10,411 nt of DNA from positions 1,178 to 11,588 of the forward strand of contig DHQM01000059.1 in the NCBI GenBank assembly GCA_002408105.1, given 5' to 3'. Source of the DNA: Gammaproteobacteria bacterium UBA5338. GTDB lineage: Bacteria; Pseudomonadota; Gammaproteobacteria; Pseudomonadales; UBA5862. The notes below the pieces were generated by a model. It had not been told where the DNA came from, made no database searches, and saw nothing but the letters and a program-made list of their open reading frames with translations. Both the position numbers and the translations under genes were made by a program. Below, piece after piece: positions 1 through 10,411 of this stretch; positions within the stretch are counted from its first letter, which is position 1, and the number at the start of each line of letters is the position of its first letter.

Positions 1-914
1 GTCAGGCCTTCCCAGCCATCCCAATCGCTTTCGTCCATGCCATCCTCGATCGAGAGAATGGGATACTTCTGAACGAGATCGGCAAGGTATCCAGTGAATC
101 CATCTGCGTCATATTCCTGCCCTTCGCCGCGCAGAAGATAGCGACTGTCTCTATAGAATTCCGAAGCGGCGCAATCAAGCGCCAAAGTCACGTCTTCGCC
201 GACCCGGTACCCGGCCAAATCGATCGCTTCCAAAATGGCATGGACTGCCGCCTCGTTGCTGGGCAGGTTGGGCGCAAAGCCACCTTCATCCCCCACCGCT
301 GTCGAGAGCCGCTGCTTGGTCAGTACCTTCTTTAGTGCGTGAAATACTTCTGCACCGCAGCGAAGTCCCTCGGCAAAGGTTGCAGCTCCCACTGGTTGGA
401 CCATGAATTCCTGGATGTCGACGTTGTTGTCGGCGTGTTCGCCGCCGTTAATGATGTTCATCATCGGCAGGGGCATCGAAAACTGCCCTGCGGTGCCGTT
501 GAGTACAGCAATGTGCTCATACAGCGGAACGCGAGCCTCGGCGGCCGCGGCCTTGGCGGTTGCGAGGGATACAGCCAGCATCGCGTTGGCGCCTAGCCGG
601 GCCTTGTTGTCGGTGCCATCGGCAGCAATCATTGCACCGTCGATTTCGTCCTGTGCGCAGGGATCCTGGCCTTGAAGCAGCGCAGCGATTTCGGTGTTCA
701 CATTGCCCACTGCGGTGAGCACACCTTTGCCCAAATAGCGCGTTGGGTCTTGGTCGCGCAGCTCCAGCGCTTCTCTAGACCCCGTTGACGCGCCAGAGGG
801 GGCACAGGCAGACCCACGCGCGCCCGACTCCAACAACACTTCAGCTTGCACGGTTGGGTTGCCCCGCGAATCAAGCACCTCAAGGGCGCGCACCGAACGG
901 ATCCGTGAACTCAT
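1..914 (-). CDS. eno: Enolase (phosphopyruvate hydratase), C-terminus cut off by the window edge
   Basis: Enolase interconverts 2-phosphoglycerate and phosphoenolpyruvate in glycolysis; in many bacteria it is also part of the RNA degradosome. The frame is open from an ATG at 914 to the left edge, giving the first 304 of about 430 residues. It reads as E. coli-like enolase throughout: DSRGNPT near residue 15, APSGASTG near 38, [12 protein letters not shown] near 153 (substrate loop with His160), GDEGGFAPN with the catalytic Glu near 210, LDCAASEFY with a metal-binding Asp near 247, and [11 protein letters not shown] with a metal-binding Glu near 290. The catalytic Lys and His and the enolase signature fall outside the window. 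The start is supported by an AGGAGA Shine-Dalgarno sequence ten bases upstream and by matching the family N-terminus. It lies 23 bases after kdsA and is probably co-transcribed with it. I see no frameshift. Confidence 0.97.
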   Translation of the reverse strand, partial: MSSRIRSVRALEVLDSRGNPTVQAEVLLESGARGSACAPSGASTGSREALELRDQDPTRYLGKGVLTAVGNVNTEIAALLQGQDPCAQDEIDGAMIAADGTDNKARLGANAMLAVSLATAKAAAAEARVPLYEHIAVLNGTAGQFSMPLPMMNIINGGEHADNNVDIQEFMVQPVGAATFAEGLRCGAEVFHALKKVLTKQRLSTAVGDEGGFAPNLPSNEAAVHAILEAIDLAGYRVGEDVTLALDCAASEFYRDSRYLLRGEGQEYDADGFTGYLADLVQKYPILSIEDGMDESDWDGWEGL

Positions 915-924
915 CTTTGAACGT

Positions 925-930
925 TCTCCT
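925..930 (-). promoter_or_regulatory. Ribosome binding site of eno
   Basis: AGGAGA read on the minus strand, ten bases before the ATG at 914. It is the clearest Shine-Dalgarno sequence in the window with normal spacing, as expected for a highly translated glycolytic gene, and it fixes the eno start. Confidence 0.75.
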
Positions 931-937
931 GTGGTCA

Positions 938-1795
938 TCAAACTTCGGCGCCAGAGCCCGCCGTCAGTTGGTGCTCAGCAAACCCCTGCCGCTTCACCAC
1001 ACGGTCAATCGACACCAGGGTTTCCAACAGCTCCCGCATCAACCCGAGCGGCCAGGAATTGGGGCCATCGCTCTTGGCGACCTCGGGGTTGGGGTGGGTC
1101 TCCATGAACAAGCCACTCACGCCTGCGGCAACTGCCGATCGAGCAAGCACCGGCACCATCTCACGCTGGCCACCAGAGACCTGACCCTGCCCACCAGGCA
1201 GTTGCACGGAGTGCGTGGCGTCAAACACCACGGGAGCACCCGACTCGCGCATCACCGCCAATGCGCGCATGTCTGACACCAGGTTGTTGTAGCCGAAACT
1301 AACGCCGCGTTCGCAGACCATGATCTGCTCATTGCCGGTGGCGCGGGCCTTCTCGACCACATGCACCATGTCCCAGGGCGCCAAAAACTGGCCCTTTTTG
1401 ATGTTCACAGGCACCCCTTGCTCCGCTACACGCTGGATGAAATTGGTTTGCCGGCACAGAAAAGCGGGAGTCTGCAGAACCGACACCACAGCGGCCACTT
1501 CATCCAGTGGCGTGTCTTCATGCACATCGGTGAGCACCGGAACACCCACCTGTTGTTTCACAGTCTGCAGCACCCGCAGGCCTTCTTCGATCCCAGGTCC
1601 GCGGTAACTGCGGTGTGAAGACCGGTTGGCCTTGTCGAAGGACGATTTGTAGATGAACGGGATCTCTAGGGCCGCGCACATCTCCTTGAGCGCTCCTGCA
1701 CTGTCAATGGCCAGTTGCTCGCTTTCAATAACACAGGGGCCAGCGATCAAGAACAAGGGGTGTTCGATCCCGACTTCAAAACTCAACAGCTGCAT
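938..1795 (-). CDS. kdsA: 3-deoxy-8-phosphooctulonate (Kdo-8-P) synthase, metal-dependent type
   Basis: KdsA condenses arabinose-5-phosphate with phosphoenolpyruvate to give Kdo-8-phosphate, precursor of the inner-core sugar of lipopolysaccharide; it is cytoplasmic. The 285 residues form the usual DAHP/KDO8P synthase TIM barrel: IAGPCVIES at 17-25, [11 protein letters not shown] at 50-60, [12 protein letters not shown] at 131-142, [12 protein letters not shown] at 161-172, [12 protein letters not shown] at 191-202, METHPNPE at 231-238. Cys21, His195, Glu232 and Asp243 match the four metal ligands known from the Aquifex-type enzyme; the E. coli type has Asn in place of the Cys. The sequence resembles Xanthomonadales and betaproteobacterial KdsA. 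One oddity is RQTN at 115-118 where I expect RQTD. The ATG start has an AGAGGG site eight bases upstream. It sits 28 bases after pyrG and 23 before eno. Confidence in function is high. Confidence 0.97.
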   Translation of the reverse strand: MQLLSFEVGIEHPLFLIAGPCVIESEQLAIDSAGALKEMCAALEIPFIYKSSFDKANRSSHRSYRGPGIEEGLRVLQTVKQQVGVPVLTDVHEDTPLDEVAAVVSVLQTPAFLCRQTNFIQRVAEQGVPVNIKKGQFLAPWDMVHVVEKARATGNEQIMVCERGVSFGYNNLVSDMRALAVMRESGAPVVFDATHSVQLPGGQGQVSGGQREMVPVLARSAVAAGVSGLFMETHPNPEVAKSDGPNSWPLGLMRELLETLVSIDRVVKRQGFAEHQLTAGSGAEV

Positions 1796-1803
1796 CGTTC
1801 AGT

Positions 1804-1809
1804 CCCTCT
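1804..1809 (-). promoter_or_regulatory. Ribosome binding site of kdsA
   Basis: AGAGGG on the minus strand, eight bases before the ATG at 1795, inside the 28-base gap after pyrG. It supports the chosen kdsA start. Confidence 0.6.
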
Positions 1810-1823
1810 TGACAGTCTGTGCT

Positions 1824-3541
<1,718 letters not shown>

Positions 3542-3554
3542 GAACTCGCGCGCC

Positions 3555-3563
3555 AGTATATCA
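3555..3563 (-). promoter_or_regulatory. Candidate extended -10 promoter for pyrG-kdsA-eno
   Basis: The minus strand reads TGATATACT, a TGn extended -10 followed by TATACT (five of six match to TATAAT), with its TGA forming the tilS stop codon. I see no good -35 at 17 bases, which extended -10 promoters can tolerate. A start about seven bases downstream would give a leader of roughly 50 bases before pyrG. This is inferred from consensus only. AT-rich sequence is rare here, which makes the match stand out. Confidence 0.35.
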
Positions 3564-4943
3564 ACTGAGGGCGGCGCTTACATGGGGAACCGGCGCCCGC
3601 CACACCAGCCCGTGCGAGACGCCATCGGCTCCGGCCTGCCAACCCTCTGCCACCCAGAGTCCGGCCACCGCGATCAGGTGCCCCTCGGCATAAATCAGCG
3701 GCACCCGGTCTCGCAGCCAGGGCAACACCCCGGCCTCCTGAAACAGCTTCTTCAGTGGGTGCCGGCCATGCCGGCCCGCAACATGTAACCGTTCGCCACC
3801 TTGCCGAAACCTCACCTCCGCTTCGGCCGGAAGCCGAATGCCAACGCCATCGGTGCACTCGTGCACACTCAGTTCGCCGGCACCAGGACCAAGCGCCAAT
3901 CGCTCGGGCGGACGCCAGGAGAGCCGCTTACTCGCGTCGTGCGCCCCAAGAGGTGGGCCAGCAAACAGCCGCTGCCTGTAGCGCCGCAGCTCAACGCCCG
4001 GCCAACTCGCCACCGGCAAGCGATCGGGCCCTGCAGCGGACAGCGCATCCAATGCCTCCTCGAGCCGGCGCAAACTGGGAGCAGGCAACGACCGGGCTGC
4101 CAGCCAGTGGCGGACCAGGTTGTGCCGGCGCGGTGCTCGCATGCGCATCAGCGCGCCCAGGCATAGGCTGTGCTGCGCATGGCCAGGCTCGCCTGCCCAG
4201 TCGGATTCAGCCAGTTCCGCCAACAGTTCCACCGCTTCACCCTGCAGCGCCATGGCGCGCTGCCAGCCAGCGGCAAAGCCAGGCCAGCGCGCCGAAATCG
4301 CAGGCAGAACCTGTGCCCGAAGGTAGTTTCGATCGAAGTCCGAAGCCGCGTTGCTCGGGTCCTCCACCCACTGCAGCTCGCGCGCCTCGGCATAACTGCG
4401 CAGGGCCTGGCGCCCCACCCCGAGCCAAGGCCTCAGCAACCGCCCCGCACCCAACGGACGAGACTCCGGCATCCCCGCCATCCCGGTCGGGCCGGCGCCC
4501 CGATTGAGCCTCATCAGCAGGGTCTCGGTCTGATCATCCTGGTGGTGAGCCATCAACAACAGGTCATCGGCGTGGTCGAGCAACCGGGCGAACACGGCAT
4601 AGCGCGCACGGCGCGCTGCGTCTTCTGGCCCCCTCCCGGCCTGCAAGTCGACCTGCACCCGATGCACTTCGGCAGCCAGGCCAAGCCGTCGGGCGGTGCC
4701 CTCACAGTGCGCACTCCAGTCGTCGGCATCGGTCGCCAGCCCATGGTGCACATGCACAACCCGAGGGACAGGCCAGGACACGCCAAGTGCAGGCCGGTTT
4801 TCGGTGGTCAGTCGATAAACGGCATCAAGCAGTACGGTGGAATCCAGCCCACCGCTGCATGCGACCCACAGTGTGCGACACCGCGAATAGGGGGCCAATC
4901 GATCAGCAAGGTGGCGCAGCAAGAACGCTTGGCAATCACCCAT
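3561..4943 (-). CDS. tilS: tRNA(Ile)-lysidine synthetase
   Basis: TilS uses ATP and lysine to convert the wobble C34 of the CAU-anticodon isoleucine tRNA to lysidine, switching it from Met/AUG to Ile/AUA; it is essential in most bacteria. From the ATG at 4943 the protein has 460 residues (E. coli about 430). It has the N-type ATP pyrophosphatase P-loop SGGLDST at 30-36, then VHVHHGL, an AHHQDDQTETLLMRLNRGAG segment, and the VEDPSN / DRNYLRAQVLP region typical of TilS. The C-terminal TilS_C domain is present: RFRQGGERL, LKKLFQEAGVLPWLRDRVPLIY and a final VAGLWVAEGW. The start is uncertain. An in-frame GTG at 4994 would add 17 Pro-rich residues and leave a 21-base gap after accA, with GGAG 14 bases upstream. 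The ATG fits the family N-terminus better but has no clear Shine-Dalgarno sequence. The gene follows accA and its stop overlaps a possible pyrG promoter. Confidence 0.95.
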   Translation of the reverse strand: MGDCQAFLLRHLADRLAPYSRCRTLWVACSGGLDSTVLLDAVYRLTTENRPALGVSWPVPRVVHVHHGLATDADDWSAHCEGTARRLGLAAEVHRVQVDLQAGRGPEDAARRARYAVFARLLDHADDLLLMAHHQDDQTETLLMRLNRGAGPTGMAGMPESRPLGAGRLLRPWLGVGRQALRSYAEARELQWVEDPSNAASDFDRNYLRAQVLPAISARWPGFAAGWQRAMALQGEAVELLAELAESDWAGEPGHAQHSLCLGALMRMRAPRRHNLVRHWLAARSLPAPSLRRLEEALDALSAAGPDRLPVASWPGVELRRYRQRLFAGPPLGAHDASKRLSWRPPERLALGPGAGELSVHECTDGVGIRLPAEAEVRFRQGGERLHVAGRHGRHPLKKLFQEAGVLPWLRDRVPLIYAEGHLIAVAGLWVAEGWQAGADGVSHGLVWRAPVPHVSAALS

Positions 4944-5015
4944 GGCGCCGCTGTCAGGAGGTGCAGGGCTGATCCGCAGACCGGGCTGCAGCACGCGGCC
5001 CCGGCCCGCTCCAAG

Positions 5016-5978
5016 TCAATGGTAGTGTCCGTAGGAGAGATACCGCTGGTAGCGGCGTTCGATCAACTCGTCGACGTCCACTTCGGACAACGTGGCGAGC
5101 TGGCGCTCCAATGCCTCCCGCAGACGACCGGCGGTGGTCTCCGGGTCACGGTGGGCGCCGCCCAAGGGCTCTGGGATGACCTGGTCGACCAGTCCCAGCT
5201 CCAACAGCCGTTCAGCCGCCATGCCCATCAACTGTGCCGCATCCGCCGCTTTTTCCGCAGTCTTCCACAGAATGGTCGCACAACCTTCTGGAGAAATGAC
5301 CGAATAGGTGGAGTACTGCAACATCATTTGGTAATCGCAGACGCCGAGCGCCAGGGCGCCCCCCGAGCCACCCTCGCCGATCACCACCGACACGATCGGT
5401 GTTTTCAGGCGCGACATCACCGCAAGGTTGTGGGCAATGGCTTCACTTTGTCCGCGCTCTTCCGACTCGATGCCTGGATAGGCCCCGGGGGTATCGATAA
5501 ATGTGACAATCGGCAGACCGAATCGCTCCGCCAACTCCATCAGCCGACACGCCTTGCGGTAGCCTTCCGGTTGCGGCATGCCGAAGTTGCGGTGAATTTT
5601 CTCTTTGGTCCCTCGCCCCTTCTCATGACCGATCACCACCACCGACCGCCCCGCCAGGCGGGCGATCCCACCCACGATGGCCGGGTCATCGCGAAACCGC
5701 CGGTCGCCGTGCAGCTCGTCGAACTCCTCGAAAATGTTTGCAATGTAGTCGAGGCAGTAGGGCCGCTGGGGATGGCGCGAGAGCTGTACGATTTGCCAGG
5801 CGTCAAGCTCCGAGAAGATGTTTGCCGTCAGCTTGCGGCTTTTCTCTTCAAGCTTGGCAATTTCATCGTTGATGTTGATCGCGTTGTCGTCGCCGACCAT
5901 CCGCAGCTCTTCAATCTTGGCTTGCAGCTCGGCGATGGGTTGTTCGAATTCGAGGTAGTCCGGGTTCATCTTTTTCAT
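5016..5978 (-). CDS. accA: Acetyl-CoA carboxylase carboxyltransferase subunit alpha
   Basis: AccA pairs with AccD to form the carboxyltransferase that moves CO2 from carboxybiotin to acetyl-CoA, making malonyl-CoA for fatty-acid synthesis. The 320 residues match the family length (319 in E. coli) along the whole protein: [10 protein letters not shown] at the N-terminus, then a charged helical stretch, [86 protein letters not shown] (oxyanion-hole glycines), [14 protein letters not shown] and [12 protein letters not shown], ending in YLSYGHYH. No AccD is in the window; accD is usually elsewhere. Starts at 5978 and 5969 ([10 protein letters not shown]) are both possible; the second aligns exactly with E. 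coli. Neither has an obvious Shine-Dalgarno sequence. It lies 53 bases after dnaE, the usual dnaE-accA arrangement. Confidence 0.97.
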   Translation of the reverse strand: MKKMNPDYLEFEQPIAELQAKIEELRMVGDDNAININDEIAKLEEKSRKLTANIFSELDAWQIVQLSRHPQRPYCLDYIANIFEEFDELHGDRRFRDDPAIVGGIARLAGRSVVVIGHEKGRGTKEKIHRNFGMPQPEGYRKACRLMELAERFGLPIVTFIDTPGAYPGIESEERGQSEAIAHNLAVMSRLKTPIVSVVIGEGGSGGALALGVCDYQMMLQYSTYSVISPEGCATILWKTAEKAADAAQLMGMAAERLLELGLVDQVIPEPLGGAHRDPETTAGRLREALERQLATLSEVDVDELIERRYQRYLSYGHYH

Positions 5979-6031
5979 TCGGCTGTCGGCTGCGGGAGGC
6001 GAATCTCATGCCACTCGGGCCGCGAGACCCG

Positions 6032-9492
<3,461 letters not shown>

Positions 9493-9496
<4 letters not shown>

Positions 9497-10125
9497 CGCT
9501 CCTCACCTTGGGCTGGGTTCTGGGCCGCCAGCGCACGGCGCACGGGGGCGAAGCTTCGCCGGTGGATGGGTGTCGGCCCCAACTGCGCCAGCGCGGTCAG
9601 GTGCGCGCGGGTGCCATAACCCTTGTGCCTGGCCAGTCCGTACCCTGGAAACACTCGATCGAGGACCAGCATCTCCTGGTCTCGTGCGACCTTGGCCAAG
9701 ATTGACGCGGCCATGATGGCCGGCACCTTGGTGTCGCCCTGCACCACCGCTTCGGCGCGACAGGGAAGCCCGGCCGGAACGCGGTTGCCATCAACAAATG
9801 CACAGTCCGGCGACGGCTGCAGCGCATTCACGGCAGCGGCCAAGGCGCGCATCCTGGCTTGCAGTATGTTGATGCGGTCGATTTCCTCAACCGCCACGGA
9901 AACCACCGCAAAGCCGAGGGCCTGGCGGCGAATCCGTACCGCCAGCGCCTCGCGGGCACTTGCCGAGAGCTTCTTTGAGTCGTTCAGCCCAGCAATGGGG
10001 TTGTCCGGGTCCAGGACGACCGCAGCCGCGTACAGACCGCCGCAAAGCGGTCCTGCGCCTGCCTCATCGACGCCTGCACCAAGGGGCCCACCCGGACCCT
10101 TGAAGGGGACATCCGGCTCAGTCAT
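9493..10125 (-). CDS. rnhB: Ribonuclease HII with an altered GRG motif
   Basis: RNase HII nicks 5' of ribonucleotides embedded in duplex DNA, starting ribonucleotide excision repair, and also degrades RNA in RNA/DNA hybrids. From the ATG at 10125 it has 210 residues, normal for the family. The four catalytic carboxylates are all in place: Asp20 and Glu21 in GVDEAG, Asp in FVDGNR, and Asp in QGDTKVP. Other family blocks are [41 protein letters not shown] (conserved Tyr) and [11 protein letters not shown]. The oddity is GAG (residues 23-25) where almost every RNase HII I know has GRG, which contacts the RNA-DNA junction. A TTG at 10176 would extend the frame by 17 residues, deep into the upstream gene. 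I prefer the ATG, which overlaps that gene by only eight bases. Four bases overlap dnaE. Confidence 0.94.
9499..9509 (-). promoter_or_regulatory. Ribosome binding site of dnaE inside the rnhB 3' end
   Basis: The minus strand reads AAGGTGAGGAG, then two bases, then the dnaE ATG. The AAGG is at the usual nine-base distance, while AGGAG is only two bases away. With the ATGA stop-start overlap, this suggests that ribosomes finishing rnhB re-initiate on dnaE. Confidence 0.55.
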
Positions 10126-10395
10126 CGGCACTCGGTTCGCCGCCAAGCAATCCCACTTTGCGCATGCGACGCTCAATGGATTCGGTCGTTTGCAAGCCGA
10201 TCATCGGATACACCTGGGACCGATCCGGAGACACCAGGTAGGTTGCCGGCAGGCCCTTGGGCGGTGGATAGCCGAGCCAGGCCTGCGGGTCCTCTCGCCA
10301 GACCGGATAGCGGATGCCAAGCGCCTGCGCCTGATCCGCCAGGGCCGCCGGCGGGTCGGCATCGAAATTGATCCCGACAACCTGCAGTCGAGCAC
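10118..10395 (-). CDS. TlpA/ResA-like thioredoxin-fold protein, C-terminal part only
   Basis: An open frame enters from the right edge and ends at TGA 10120-10118, giving about 91 C-terminal residues. The pattern VGINFD, then a helix, IRYPVW, and [11 protein letters not shown] (the cis-Pro loop and following strand) ending in a short helix is typical of TlpA/ResA/DsbE-type thioredoxin folds. These are usually membrane-anchored or periplasmic proteins that reduce disulfides, for example in cytochrome c maturation. The N-terminal signal or anchor and the CxxC active site lie beyond the edge, so redox activity cannot be confirmed and I give no gene symbol. It overlaps rnhB by eight bases, which suggests co-transcription. 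In many Gammaproteobacteria lpxB precedes rnhB, so this neighbour is less usual. The bases beyond 10395 are probably adapter, not gene. Confidence 0.75.
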
Positions 10396-10411
10396 AGATC
10401 GGAAGAGCGTC
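10396..10411. other. Illumina TruSeq-type adapter remnant at the contig end (artefact)
   Basis: The last 16 bases, AGATCGGAAGAGCGTC, are identical to the beginning of the standard Illumina TruSeq read-through adapter. A 16-base chance match exactly at the end of the sequence is very unlikely. It should be treated as untrimmed library sequence and not as genome; the true insert ends at about 10395. Confidence 0.95.

Noticed and set aside
5979..6031. Short CTCG/CGAG inverted repeat in the dnaE-accA gap
   Set aside because: A four-base stem in GC-rich sequence is expected by chance and shows no terminator or riboswitch features.
10201..10395. Short minus-strand open frame at the right edge beginning with an apparent Met
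   Set aside because: It is a different frame from the one encoding the TlpA-like C-terminus, which has the VGINFD and [11 protein letters not shown] patterns and ends cleanly at the rnhB start.

Overview
The window is a densely packed block of housekeeping genes, all on the minus strand. Its content and order match the conserved rnhB-dnaE-accA-tilS-pyrG-kdsA-eno cluster of Gammaproteobacteria. GC content looks high (roughly 60% or a little more), and long antisense reading frames are common as a result. KdsA is the cysteine-containing, metal-dependent type, resembling Xanthomonadales and betaproteobacterial proteins more than the E. coli or Pseudomonas type. Together these suggest a free-living, LPS-making gammaproteobacterium outside the enterobacterial and pseudomonad groups. 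I cannot name a genus.

In transcription order (right to left): the end of a TlpA/thioredoxin-like protein (10118-10395, cut at the right edge), rnhB (RNase HII), dnaE (DNA polymerase III alpha), accA (acetyl-CoA carboxyltransferase alpha), tilS (tRNA-Ile lysidine synthetase), pyrG (CTP synthase), kdsA (Kdo-8-phosphate synthase) and eno (enolase, cut at the left edge). The tlpA-like/rnhB and rnhB/dnaE pairs overlap. The other gaps are 23 to 72 bases, so the block probably works as one operon or two overlapping ones. The best candidate internal promoter lies at the tilS stop codon, in front of pyrG-kdsA-eno. No gene-free stretch exceeds 300 bases. I see no RNA genes, mobile elements, CRISPR arrays or rho-independent terminators.

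Functionally the block joins genome maintenance (RnhB, DnaE), the first step of fatty-acid synthesis (AccA), decoding of AUA codons (TilS), CTP supply (PyrG), and Kdo formation from arabinose-5-phosphate and phosphoenolpyruvate (KdsA). CTP is also needed to activate Kdo, and enolase makes the phosphoenolpyruvate that KdsA uses, so pyrG-kdsA-eno has a metabolic logic.

I found no undescribed system. The points most worth a second look are: an Illumina-adapter-like sequence forming the last 16 bases, so the right edge is a contig end with untrimmed adapter; RNase HII with its GRG substrate-recognition motif changed to GAG; a partly degenerate PHP domain in DnaE; the metal-type KdsA with an unusual Asn; a possible extended -10 promoter plus GC-rich hairpin before pyrG; and a TlpA-like gene where lpxB often lies.
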